A DNA stretch of 64,000 nt from Gaoshiqia hydrogeniformans (GTDB lineage: Bacteria > Bacteroidota > Bacteroidia > Bacteroidales > Prolixibacteraceae), in contig NZ_CP186334.1 of the NCBI RefSeq assembly GCF_049347105.1, positions 434,001 through 498,000 on the forward strand. Direction: 5' to 3'. The notes beneath the pieces are model-generated. The model worked only from the letters and a program-made list of their open reading frames with translations. It was not told the origin of the DNA and searched no databases. The position numbers were made by a program, and so were the translations under genes. Positions 35,911 through 44,470 of the stretch are shown here, piece after piece; the first letter of the stretch is position 1, and the number at the start of each line of letters is the position of its first letter.

Positions 35911-36309
35911 ATGAAATATATTTGTCTCGGATACATTAATGAAAAAGAATGGGAATCCGCTACCGAAGCGGAGCAACTGGCCATGATGGATGAGTGCTTC
36001 ACCTATGATGACGAACTGAAAAAAAATGGTCACTTTGTGGGTGGCGAAGCCTTGCAGGGCTCTCAAAATGCCACCACATTGAAATGGCACAACGGCAAAG
36101 TCTCTGTGACGGATGGCCCGTTTGCCGAAACCAAAGAACAGATCGGCGGCATCATGATCCTTGAAGCCACCGACTTGAATCATGCCATCCGCCTGCTGTC
36201 AAACCATCCTTCCATGCGGCTCTTGCGCGAAAGGGGCAGTTGGGAAATCCGCCCTGCAGCCGACCTGACCACCATGATTGAAGAGAGCGAGCAGCGAAGG
36301 AAGGGATAA
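35911..36309 (+). CDS. YciI-family (DGPF) protein
   Basis: 132 residues with the YCII-related fold and the diagnostic DGPF motif: VTDGPFAETKEQIGGIMILEATDLNHAIRLL near 70-100. This is the family that accompanies and is transcribed by ECF42 sigma factors. Its biochemical function is unknown; YciI relatives have been suggested to act on small organic substrates. Last gene of the operon. Confidence 0.92.
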   Translation: MKYICLGYINEKEWESATEAEQLAMMDECFTYDDELKKNGHFVGGEALQGSQNATTLKWHNGKVSVTDGPFAETKEQIGGIMILEATDLNHAIRLLSNHPSMRLLRERGSWEIRPAADLTTMIEESEQRRKG

Positions 36310-36372
36310 GGGAATTAACAGGAAAAAAAACGCACGACAATCGGGCAGACTGCCCCGCCAATGAATACGATA

Positions 36373-36394
36373 TAAAGTTTATTTGTATTTTTAA
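36373..36394 (+). repeat. 22-nt AT-rich element, copy 2
   Basis: Identical to 32763-32784. Here it lies about 100 nt upstream of the membrane-protein gene at 36497. Confidence 0.6.
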
Positions 36395-36496
36395 ACTTTC
36401 TGAACCATTCAGAACAGTGGACTTCCTGTTTGGCATGCGCTTATACGGGGAAACCAGAGAAATTAAAAACCTTTAATCACTAACACGAACCCAATT

Positions 36497-36799
36497 ATGA
36501 TGAAAAGAGTAAAACGATTTGGAGTTTTTCAGACTTCAAAAGTAGCAGCCATTATTTTATTTGCCATTGCATTCGTCTTCATGTTACCAATCAGCCTGAT
36601 TAGCGGATTGGCCGGCAACAACGCCTTCCCCGGTTTTCCGTTTGGCGGAGGCTTTTTCTTCATCCTTTTTCCGGTACTATATGGGATCATGGGTTTTATC
36701 ATGACCGCCATTGGTTGTGCTATTTACAATTTAATAGTCCAATGGACAGGGGGTATCGAGATTGAGGTTGAACTGGTAGATGAATCTCAGGAAAACTAA
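36497..36799 (+). CDS. Small membrane protein, DUF3566-like, tentative
   Basis: 100 residues: KRFGVFQTSKVAAIILFAIAFVFMLPISLI with a first transmembrane helix (about 15-35), a Gly/Phe/Pro-rich link (NAFPGFPFGGG), a second helix (about 52-85, FFILFPVLYGIMGFIMTAIGCAIYNLIVQWTG) and an acidic tail (IEIEVELVDE). The pattern is familiar in bacterial membrane proteins near DUF3566, but I am not certain. It has its own terminator downstream. Confidence 0.6.
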   Translation: MMKRVKRFGVFQTSKVAAIILFAIAFVFMLPISLISGLAGNNAFPGFPFGGGFFFILFPVLYGIMGFIMTAIGCAIYNLIVQWTGGIEIEVELVDESQEN

Positions 36800-36813
36800 A
36801 AGCTGCCTCAAAA

Positions 36814-36847
36814 GTTATTCCCGGGCTCAACTGGGTTCGGGAATAAC
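36814..36847 (+). terminator. Hairpin after the small membrane-protein gene
   Basis: GTTATTCCCG (36814-36823) pairs with CGGGAATAAC (36838-36847), 10 bp with a 14-nt loop, followed by CTTTCT. It begins 15 nt after the stop codon. Confidence 0.65.
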
Positions 36848-36987
36848 CTTTCTGATAAACTCTTCTATCCAGGGTTTCTGATCAACCGTTTAACGTTTTC
36901 TGATAACTTTCAGACAGGCTAAGCCTTCCCTGTCTGCCGGCAGGGCCAACCGACTGCTACCCGGCTTTTCCTCGTTTTCCGGATTCT

Positions 36988-37140
36988 CTACTTTTTGAAG
37001 TGATCCGAAATACTGAACTTCTTTGACAACCGTTCAACCAATGCCTCTGCTGAATCATTCAATGCTAAACTGAAAGCTTTCAGAGCAGTTTTGAGAGGGG
37101 TAAGCGATGTAAAATATTTCCTCTTCAGAGTCGCTAAAAT
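36988..37140 (-). pseudogene. Orphan C-terminal coding fragment (about 50 codons)
   Basis: On the minus strand a frame without a start codon runs from 37140 to a TAG at 36988-36990 and reads like protein (LKTALKAFSLALNDSAEALVERLSKK...), preceded by an in-frame stop. It looks like the tail of a lost gene just outside the left repeat of the island. I do not recognise the family; a transposase tail is possible. The 36800-37182 stretch holds nothing else beyond small hairpins. Confidence 0.4.
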
Positions 37141-37182
37141 TTATGCTTGAAAATTTAATCCACCAGAAATATCATCTGATCC

Positions 37183-37286
37183 ATTCTCTCGATGCGATAA
37201 AAACAAAAAAAAGCAGCAAATCAACGACTTACTGCTTCCTGATGCCTTTTGGCATTTGCTTTCGTGGGCGGTGAGGGATTCGAACC
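37183..37286. repeat. Left direct repeat of the island (tRNA-Val 3' fragment plus terminator)
   Basis: 104 bp matching 56136-56239 with three mismatches. Positions 37265-37286 are the last 22 nt of a tRNA-Val gene on the minus strand; the rest is the region downstream of that tRNA including its terminator. Beyond 37286 the 5' part of the tRNA is missing. This is the arrangement of an attachment site created by integration at a tRNA 3' end. Confidence 0.88.
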
Positions 37287-37448
37287 ACACCTTGTAAATC
37301 GTTGGTTATTAGTAAACTACCCCGCCAATATTGAAAGAACTCACCGGATTGTTCATTATAAAAAATCCGGATATAAGCTAGCTTGAAACTAGTTCGCACA
37401 AAGGTATAAAAAATAGCTTAACCTCCTACAGTTGAGCTCATTATTAGC

Positions 37449-40400
37449 TTACCACTTAAGTTTCATAAACAATGGTAAATAGCTGATGATGGCTACTACA
37501 GAGAAGATCAATCCTCCCATCGCGCCAACTGCAAAAGCAAACCAGAATACCTCATTCTGGCCCGACCACACAAAGGGTACAAGCCCCAGGATGGTTGAGA
37601 TAATCGTTAAAAAGATCGGGACAACCTTGTGGTTGAACGCTTTCAGATACAAACACATGCTGCTTTTTGAAGCCGGTTTTCTGCAAAAGTTGTTGTAATC
37701 GTTGATAATGTATAATCCGGCGTTGACCACAATCCCGCATAACAGGATAAAGGAAGCAAAACCGCCCTGGTCGAAATTAAAATCAAACAGGTAAAAGGTA
37801 AGAAATACCCCGATGAAAGAAACCGGGATCATAAGAATAATAGCCAGCGGCTGCAAAAGTGACTCAAGAAGGATGGAACAGATGAAATAAATGATCAGGA
37901 TGACCAGAAGGATGAGAAAATATTGCTTCTTATCCTTGCGGTCCCAGCCCCAACCTTGATTGGAAGGCCGGACAGAATATCCCAGCGGCAAAATTTCAGT
38001 CAGTTCCTTCTCCTGCCTTTCCCTGACGATCCTGGATAAAGGTTCCGGGCCGATAAAATCGTAAGCCACCACCAACTGGTATTGCTGGTTGGTTTTATAA
38101 ATGTCATTCCCTGATTTTTGTTTATTTACTTTTCCAAAGTTGGACAGCTTCAGTTGTTTTTCCCCGATTTCAATGGGCAGGTTGTTTAAATCCCAAACGT
38201 TAAACTCCCCGTAGGCATCGGAGACCAGCGAAACCGGCTGCAACTCGTTGTCATTATAAATGGGGCTGAGGCTGGCTTTATAAACCTTATCTTTCAAAAA
38301 TGAATAAAACTGCCCAACATGGACAACATTTAACCCAAAACCCTCATGGTTGAAAACCATTTGATACTCGTAAAGCGTACTGCTGTTCCAACTTATTGAG
38401 CCGGTAATCTCAATATCTTTTACCCGCTCGTTTTCTGAGAGTTTCGATTCCAGAATTTCGGCATAACGATAGAGTTCGTCGTAGTTATAACCTTCCAAAA
38501 CAATCCGGCTGTTCTTGAACCCGGTGTTCAGTGCGTTTGAAAATCCCCGTCCAACCCCGTAAATGCTCCAGTCCAGTCCTCCCAGGCTGATGGCTTTCGA
38601 GGTAATCTCTTCTTTTAAAAAGTAAGGGAATGAACCATTTTCGTATTCCGGTTTAAACTGGATGGAGATTGATGAATTGTTATAGGCATAAACCGACGTC
38701 TGAAACAGCTCGATCTCATCAAATTGGCTCAGGTAATTCTCCATCTTTTCCATGGCCTCGTTGAGTTGTTGCACCGTACATCCTTCGGGCATTTTTCCCC
38801 TCACATACAACATGGTCCTGGAAGGCTCAGAATAAAACGAACTTTCAAAGACGTATTCAGAGAACAGGCGTAATGAACCACCTAAAGTTTTTTCAAGAAC
38901 CGGCCTGGCTTCTTCGGTAAACCAACTGCTCCCGAGTGTTTTGTTGTATTTTTCGGACCAAAAACCCTCTTTTTCAATTTTGGCAGGAAGCCATTGTACC
39001 GGGATGCCAAATCCCAGGACAAACAACAGGATATAAGCCCATTTAAACCGTTTACTAAACATGATGTGCCGCCGGTAAAAACGGGTAATCCGAACGGCCC
39101 GTCTCTTTCTTTTGAAAAATCTTTTTGCCCGCCGGTTATTCAGACTGATTTTATTCATCAGGGCCGGAATAAAAAACAGGGCGATCACCATCGAAACCGA
39201 TAGATTTACCATGATCACCCGGGCAAACTCCACCAGGTTGATGCGTTGTTCCTCTTTTAAGAAGAAGATGACACTGAGCGCCCCGATGGTTGTTAAAGTG
39301 GCAGCAAGGATAGCCAAAAAAGCCTTCTTATTTCCCTGGTGCCGAAGGTGATCAATCATGATGATGCTGTTGTCTATGATGATCCCAAATGACACGGTAA
39401 TACCGGCCAGCGAATAAAGGTGGATCTCTGTTTTCAGCAGGTAATAAAAAACACAGGCAACAAGCAGGTTGGCAAGGATACTGGCCGTAATCAGCAAAAG
39501 GTATTTCAGGCTCCGGGTAATGATCAGGATAAAGACCAGCAGGATGAGCAGGGAGAAAACGGTACGGAGAAAGACTTTTTCCTGTTCTTTCTGAATATAT
39601 TCCGTGGTATCGTTGGCCAGCAGCAACGAATAACCTGCAGGCAGGTTGTTTTTCAGGATGGAGACTTCTTCCCTGACCGATTTGGAAAGGCGCAGGTTAT
39701 TCACCTGGTCTTCAGGATAAATCACCATATTAATGGTATTTAACCCGTTGATCCGAAAATAGGAAGATGGTTGTTGCTCCTGGTATCTGGCTTTAGCCAG
39801 GTCTCCCAGCCAAATCATCCGCCCTCCAACTCGTTTTACCGGAATGGCTTGCCAACCAATGCTGTCATTCAATCCATTGGACAAATACAGCCCGGTAATG
39901 GTTTGTCCTTCTTCCTGAATATCAGACAACACCCCTTGCCCCAGGTATTCTTCCCTGAAGTGGTTTTGGATGCTTTGGGCGATTTCGGATGAACTGATCC
40001 CCAGGGACTGGATTTGATCGCTGTTATACCTGATCTCCCATTCAAAGGGTGTTGATCCGTAAACCTGAACCCCGCTCACTCCCGATAGGACGGACAGCCG
40101 GGGAACCAACTGGTTCTCTGCATATTTTTGAATTAAAAAAGGGCTGGCGCTTGCGTTGATCGTATAGGTCATGATGGGACTGGCGTTTTGCCCGCCGGCG
40201 CCCATCGATAGCTCCGGGAACGATACCTGTTCGGGTAGTTCAGGATACGCCTGCCGGATGAGCGAGGCAATCTCGAAACGGGCGGCATCCAGGTTTACCG
40301 TTTTTTTAAACGACAGCTCGATCCTGCCTGACCCTTTGGAGGAAACCGACGACACCTCTTTGATCCCTTTCATCGAACTGAAAAGCCCTTCGAGCCGTGA

Positions 40401-40595
40401 TGTCACTTCCTGCTCAATGACCCGGGCCGAAGCATCCGGCCAACTGTAGCGGACCGAAAGCTTTGGCAACGAGCGCGACGGGTTTAACTGCACGTTTAGT
40501 AACGGCAGCACCCCCAGCCCCATGATGATCATCAGGATAAAGACCATGATGACGGAGAAGGAGGAGAGGCGGTACGGTTTGTTAGAGTTATTCAA
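37449..40595 (-). CDS. RND efflux transporter permease (AcrB/HAE1-like), subunit 2
   Basis: 1048 residues with RND layout: TM1 (about 12-32), first porter loop, TM2-6 with the proton-relay Asp in FGIIIDNSIIMIDHLRHQG (about residue 408), second loop, and TM8-12 (from about 870). The start codon is TTG at 40595; no in-frame ATG lies upstream before a stop, and the sequence directly upstream is repeat-derived, so the original start may have been lost. It follows another RND permease (92-nt gap) in one operon with an HlyD-type adaptor; paired RND genes often form heteromeric pumps. No TolC-like gene is in the island. Confidence 0.9.
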   Translation of the reverse strand: MNNSNKPYRLSSFSVIMVFILMIIMGLGVLPLLNVQLNPSRSLPKLSVRYSWPDASARVIEQEVTSRLEGLFSSMKGIKEVSSVSSKGSGRIELSFKKTVNLDAARFEIASLIRQAYPELPEQVSFPELSMGAGGQNASPIMTYTINASASPFLIQKYAENQLVPRLSVLSGVSGVQVYGSTPFEWEIRYNSDQIQSLGISSSEIAQSIQNHFREEYLGQGVLSDIQEEGQTITGLYLSNGLNDSIGWQAIPVKRVGGRMIWLGDLAKARYQEQQPSSYFRINGLNTINMVIYPEDQVNNLRLSKSVREEVSILKNNLPAGYSLLLANDTTEYIQKEQEKVFLRTVFSLLILLVFILIITRSLKYLLLITASILANLLVACVFYYLLKTEIHLYSLAGITVSFGIIIDNSIIMIDHLRHQGNKKAFLAILAATLTTIGALSVIFFLKEEQRINLVEFARVIMVNLSVSMVIALFFIPALMNKISLNNRRAKRFFKRKRRAVRITRFYRRHIMFSKRFKWAYILLFVLGFGIPVQWLPAKIEKEGFWSEKYNKTLGSSWFTEEARPVLEKTLGGSLRLFSEYVFESSFYSEPSRTMLYVRGKMPEGCTVQQLNEAMEKMENYLSQFDEIELFQTSVYAYNNSSISIQFKPEYENGSFPYFLKEEITSKAISLGGLDWSIYGVGRGFSNALNTGFKNSRIVLEGYNYDELYRYAEILESKLSENERVKDIEITGSISWNSSTLYEYQMVFNHEGFGLNVVHVGQFYSFLKDKVYKASLSPIYNDNELQPVSLVSDAYGEFNVWDLNNLPIEIGEKQLKLSNFGKVNKQKSGNDIYKTNQQYQLVVAYDFIGPEPLSRIVRERQEKELTEILPLGYSVRPSNQGWGWDRKDKKQYFLILLVILIIYFICSILLESLLQPLAIILMIPVSFIGVFLTFYLFDFNFDQGGFASFILLCGIVVNAGLYIINDYNNFCRKPASKSSMCLYLKAFNHKVVPIFLTIISTILGLVPFVWSGQNEVFWFAFAVGAMGGLIFSVVAIISYLPLFMKLKW

Positions 40596-40686
40596 GATTT
40601 GGTTATATTGTTGCTGTGGTTTCGATAGTTTTTTCCATAATTTCTATTGTTAAATCTATTCTTGAGGCTTACAGCTTCCTGTCTCT

Positions 40687-43600
40687 CTACTCACTACGTC
40701 TTTTCAAATAATAATACATCAGCGGCACCAGGTACAAGCTGACCAGTGTTCCCAAAACCATCCCCCCGATAACAGCCAGGGCCAATGGACGCTGCAAATC
40801 GGAGCCCAACCCTGATGTGAAAAGAAACGGAATTAGTGCAAGGATGGTGGTCAAGCTGGTCATCAGGATGGGTTTTAGCCGCCGGTGACCGGCTTCAACC
40901 ATAGCCCGGACCAGAGAATATCCCTGATTACGAAGTTGATTCATGGTGTCAATCTTCAGAATCGAATCATTGATGATGATCCCGCTCATCACGATGATGC
41001 CGATTAACGACATCAGGTTGATGCCGGCTCCTCCCAGTTTTAAAGCCAGAAATGCTCCAAAAATATCAATGGGAACTTCCACAAGCACAATCAGGGGCAG
41101 TGTTAAAGACTCAAACTGCGAGGCGAGTATAAAATACAGCAGGGCCAGGGAAACCAGCAGGATCAGCGAAAGTTCCGTTAGCAGTTCTTTATTCGAAAAA
41201 ATACTGCCTGTAAAACTGACATCAAACAACCGGTCCGCGTTGACCAGTTGCCTGACCGTCGCCATCAGTCCCTCTGCCTGACCGGCATTTACTTCAAACG
41301 CAACAGGGTAATATTCCCCTTCCTTTCCGGCAACAATGGTTTTCATGTCCTGGCTTTTTATTTCGTTAACCAGCTCCCGTAAAGGGATCAGTTCATTGGC
41401 GTTGTTGCGGATAAACAGGTTGCGGACAATTTCACCGATGGTACGTGTCTCGTCGCCCAGTACCACCGGCACAAAATCCTGGTTGTCGGCAATCAGAAAA
41501 AGCTGGTTTTCATTAAAAGCGCTTTTCAGTTTTCGGTAAACCATATCGAATGACAATCCGTAAAGGAGCAGTTTCTCCGGATCGGTGCGCAAAACCGTGT
41601 ATTCATAAAGGGGCAAAGCGCCGACCGGCTGTTCGGGAAAGGCGGCCCTTAGTTTTTCCAGTGTCGTTTGCAGAAAACTGATTTTTCCCGGACCGTAATC
41701 ATCTGCTGCTTTCAGCCTGGCAACCAAAGGTTTTTCGGTATCCGAAAAGATCATGTTGAAAATATTTCCGGCGTCCTTAAACCGGAAAAGAGCCCGGGGA
41801 TAATTGTGTTCAAGAAATTCCCGGATTTCGTCCGTAACGTGTGCCAGGTTTTCTGAAGAGTTTGCCTTAAAGTAAATCATTGTTTCTGACGCAGAAGCCG
41901 TGCTGCCATGCTCCATGATAAACTGTTGTTGCCCAACCAGGGACGTGTGGCTTTCCAGAAAATCTTTGACCTGGCCGGCCACCAGTTGTGATCGTTTCCT
42001 GTTCTCATCAATATGGACCTGTTCGTTCCAGTCAATCAGCAGAATCACCTCGTCTTTGGTAATCGGGGGCAATTTACTTTTTGGCAGGTCGGTAAATAAA
42101 AATACAGCTCCAGGTAAAAAAACGCCAACCAATATCCAGGATAAGCCCTGATGCTTCATGATCAGACGCAAACCTTTGGCATAAAGGCCTTCAATACTGA
42201 AAATGGTAATCTTCTTTAAAAAGCGGTTTTGCCGGCTTGTCCCGTTTCTCCGGTAAACCAGCCGGTAATAAACAGGCAGCAAGATAACTGAAACAGCCAG
42301 GGAAACCAGTAAGCCAACCGTAATGGCCATGGCCTGGTCGTAGAACATGGCCCCCGAAATCCCGCTGATAAAGATCATGGGGATAAAAACGGCACAGGTG
42401 GTAAGTACCGAGCTTAGCAAGGGGCGGAAAACCTCGTTGGTGCCACTGACGCAGGCTTTATCCAGGGATTGATGGATTGATGGATTGATGGATTGTGTTT
42501 CCGGGGTTTCTATTGTTGCTGTGGTTGCAGGCGATAACTTTGAACCTGAATCCGTCTGCGCCGGTCCGGCAATTGCCGGATGGAACTTTGAACTATTCAT
42601 CCGTTCGCGGTGTTGGGTGATGTTATCGATCACGATAATCGAATTATCGATCATCATTCCTACACCCAAAATGATCCCCGAAAGCGAGATAATATTGACA
42701 GAAATACCCAGGATATAAAAGAAAAGCATGGAAATGACCAGCGAGCCAGGAACGGCAATGCCAATTAACAGGGGGGCTTTAAAATCCTTCATGAAAAAGA
42801 ACATGATCAGGAAGGCAAGCAGAGCTCCCCAAACCAGGCTTTGACCGAGGTTCGAAATGGAATAATCCAATAACTGTGTTTGGTTACGTGTGACGCTGAA
42901 CGTTATACCGGGATAATCCTTCTCAAACCGGGAAACCAGTCCGTTCAGCTTTTGTTTCAAGGCCGACATCCGGGCATCGCTTTGTTTGATTACGGCAATG
43001 CTGATGGCATCCTGTCCGTTATGCAACACTTTCCCTTTTTGCTTTTGGGGATGTTCAATGACTTTCACAATATCTTTAAACTGCAACAACCGCCCGTTGT
43101 TTTTAAACCAGATGTTTTCAATATCCTGTTTGTTTTGAAGGGTGGAGGTGAACCGGATGTTATACTGGTACTGGCCGTCACGGATCAACAGATTTCCAAG
43201 TTTGACATTGCTGTTTTCAATCAGGCGGACCAGGGTTTCCTGGGTAATTCCCAGGGATTCCATTTTTTTGCTGTCGGGAATAATGAGCAGTTCGGAACTT
43301 ACCTGCCCGCTCATGTCAACCATGGCCACTTCCGGTATCTGTTCAATCCGTTTGCGAATGACATTGGAGGCAAAACGGCTTAGCTCAACAAATTTTTGCG
43401 AAACGGGGAAGAGAGCGGAGGTTGCCGGGGTTGCTTTGGTTTCTGGAGTTTCTGTCGTTTCTGTCGTCAACTTGGAACTTTCCTGAAACTTGGAACTGTT
43501 AACCGTTAGGTTCAGGTAAAAAACAGGGATATCCGTGGCATTGGCTTTTATAACCCGGGGACGCTGAATATCCCGGGGCAGGTAATTCATGGCACGGTCA

Positions 43601-43929
43601 ATCTTTTCGTTTACCTCGATAAAGGCAAAATCGATATCGGTACCGTAATCAAATTTCAAACGGATAATACCATTTTCATTGCATGTTTCGCTGGTAATGT
43701 CAGCCAGGTGTGCCACCTGCATCAACTGCCGGCGAATGGACTGGACAACCGTGTTTTCCAGTTCGCGGGCAGGGGTATTCGAAACACTTACCTGCACCGT
43801 GATCTCAGGAATGTCAATATCCGGCATCAGCGAAACCGGTATAAACTTCATGGCAAATATCCCCAGCACCAGGATGGCGATGAAGGTCATGCTGACTGCG
43901 ACCGGGCGTTTGATTAAGAATTCGACCAT
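40687..43929 (-). CDS. RND efflux transporter permease (AcrB/HAE1-like), subunit 1, with two in-frame repeat insertions
   Basis: 1080 residues, RND layout, with VGMMIDNSIIVIDNITQ carrying the TM4 Asp (about residue 430). Two stretches look foreign: about residues 144-172 (NSSKFQESSKLTTETTETPE...) in the first porter loop and about 444-488 (MNSSKFHPAIAGPAQTD...) in the cytoplasmic TM4-TM5 loop. Both begin with Asn-Ser-Ser-Lys-Phe and are Thr/Pro/Ser-rich; their DNA resembles the intergenic repeats nearby. The frame is kept, so the protein may still work. Start at 43929 is 2 nt from the repeat edge of the four-helix-bundle cassette. Confidence 0.9.
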   Translation of the reverse strand: MVEFLIKRPVAVSMTFIAILVLGIFAMKFIPVSLMPDIDIPEITVQVSVSNTPARELENTVVQSIRRQLMQVAHLADITSETCNENGIIRLKFDYGTDIDFAFIEVNEKIDRAMNYLPRDIQRPRVIKANATDIPVFYLNLTVNSSKFQESSKLTTETTETPETKATPATSALFPVSQKFVELSRFASNVIRKRIEQIPEVAMVDMSGQVSSELLIIPDSKKMESLGITQETLVRLIENSNVKLGNLLIRDGQYQYNIRFTSTLQNKQDIENIWFKNNGRLLQFKDIVKVIEHPQKQKGKVLHNGQDAISIAVIKQSDARMSALKQKLNGLVSRFEKDYPGITFSVTRNQTQLLDYSISNLGQSLVWGALLAFLIMFFFMKDFKAPLLIGIAVPGSLVISMLFFYILGISVNIISLSGIILGVGMMIDNSIIVIDNITQHRERMNSSKFHPAIAGPAQTDSGSKLSPATTATIETPETQSINPSIHQSLDKACVSGTNEVFRPLLSSVLTTCAVFIPMIFISGISGAMFYDQAMAITVGLLVSLAVSVILLPVYYRLVYRRNGTSRQNRFLKKITIFSIEGLYAKGLRLIMKHQGLSWILVGVFLPGAVFLFTDLPKSKLPPITKDEVILLIDWNEQVHIDENRKRSQLVAGQVKDFLESHTSLVGQQQFIMEHGSTASASETMIYFKANSSENLAHVTDEIREFLEHNYPRALFRFKDAGNIFNMIFSDTEKPLVARLKAADDYGPGKISFLQTTLEKLRAAFPEQPVGALPLYEYTVLRTDPEKLLLYGLSFDMVYRKLKSAFNENQLFLIADNQDFVPVVLGDETRTIGEIVRNLFIRNNANELIPLRELVNEIKSQDMKTIVAGKEGEYYPVAFEVNAGQAEGLMATVRQLVNADRLFDVSFTGSIFSNKELLTELSLILLVSLALLYFILASQFESLTLPLIVLVEVPIDIFGAFLALKLGGAGINLMSLIGIIVMSGIIINDSILKIDTMNQLRNQGYSLVRAMVEAGHRRLKPILMTSLTTILALIPFLFTSGLGSDLQRPLALAVIGGMVLGTLVSLYLVPLMYYYLKRRSE
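42465..42598. repeat. In-frame repeat insertion 2 in the RND permease gene
   Basis: Low-complexity block holding tandem ATGGATTG-type units (42470-42497), a 16-bp perfect palindrome TCCGGCAATTGCCGGA at 42565-42580, and TATTGTTGCTGTGGTT (42511-42526), the last also present at 40606-40621 between the two RND genes. It codes for the extra residues in the TM4-TM5 loop. Confidence 0.65.
43414..43500. repeat. In-frame repeat insertion 1 in the RND permease gene
   Basis: A block with repeated GTTTCTG and AACTTGGAAC units (for example 43439-43465 and 43471-43496) that interrupts the normal porter-loop spacing but keeps the reading frame. Similar in character to the second insertion and to the GTTTCAGG/TTACAGG repeats at 43931-43990. 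Confidence 0.6.
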
Positions 43930-43930
43930 G

Positions 43931-44470
43931 GTTTTTCAGGTTTCAGGTTTCAGGTTACAGGTTTCAAGTTACAGGTTACAGGTTACAGGTTATTGGAATT
44001 TGCGGCCTTTGATGGGGGAATTTCGTAAATAATCGGCAAATTTTTGAAGTTGCCGGCTTAGTGTCAGGCACTTTTGATATAAAGCTTCAAATTCTGCTTT
44101 TTCAATATAATTGAAATCCAAAGCCCGGTACAACTGAGACCGTGTCTCACCGATAGATCCTTTTGAGATGGTAAGAAAGTTGTTAAATTCCTTGTTTCCA
44201 TCCCGTTCATAACCTTCAGCAATATTGTCCATTGCCGAACCGGATGATCTTTTTATCTGATCAACTAAAGCAAAATCCCTGCTAAAAGGTTCTTTTCGGG
44301 TCAATTTAAACACATCACGACAAGTCTCCCTTGCCAGTTGCCAAACCTCTAAATCTTTGAACCGTTGTATCGTTGCCATATCAAATTATTTCTAACATAC
44401 CTTCCAACTTGAAACTAATTTGACCTGCTCCGGTCAGTACAACCTGTAACCTGCAACCTGTAACCTGAAA
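43931..44470. mobile_element. Four-helix-bundle cassette with inverted repetitive ends
   Basis: 540 bp placed between the stop of the adaptor gene (44471) and the start of the RND gene (43929). The left end (about 43935-43992) is a series of CAGGTTACAGGTT/TTTCAGG units; the right end (about 44440-44470) is the inverted form (AACCTGTAACCTGCAACC, then TAACCTGAAAC). Between them is one gene, 43990-44379. Its stop codon lies within a repeat unit. The precise junctions suggest insertion as a unit. Confidence 0.65.
43990..44379 (-). CDS. Four-helix bundle protein (23S rRNA intervening-sequence/Avd-like family)
   Basis: 129 residues, mostly helical: IQRFKDLEVWQLARETCRDVFKLTRKEPFSRDFALVDQIKRSSGSAMDNIAEGYERDGNKEFNNFLTISKGSIGETRSQLYRALDFNYIEKAEFEALY. 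This is the TIGR02436-type family, known from ORFs within 23S rRNA intervening sequences and related to the Avd accessory proteins of diversity-generating retroelements. No reverse transcriptase or template repeat is present here. It is unrelated in function to the efflux genes around it and is enclosed by inverted repeats. Confidence 0.9.
   Translation of the reverse strand: MATIQRFKDLEVWQLARETCRDVFKLTRKEPFSRDFALVDQIKRSSGSAMDNIAEGYERDGNKEFNNFLTISKGSIGETRSQLYRALDFNYIEKAEFEALYQKCLTLSRQLQKFADYLRNSPIKGRKFQ

Noticed and set aside
37265..37286. Second functional tRNA gene
   Set aside because: Only the last 22 nt match tRNA-Val; the acceptor 5' strand, D-arm and anticodon arm are absent.
42470..42497. 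Frameshift in the RND gene at the tandem repeat
   Set aside because: The reading frame stays open through the block and the normal RND sequence resumes after it.
43990..44379. Diversity-generating retroelement (Avd-like gene)
   Set aside because: No reverse transcriptase, template or variable repeat is present; the four-helix-bundle family alone is not evidence for a retroelement.
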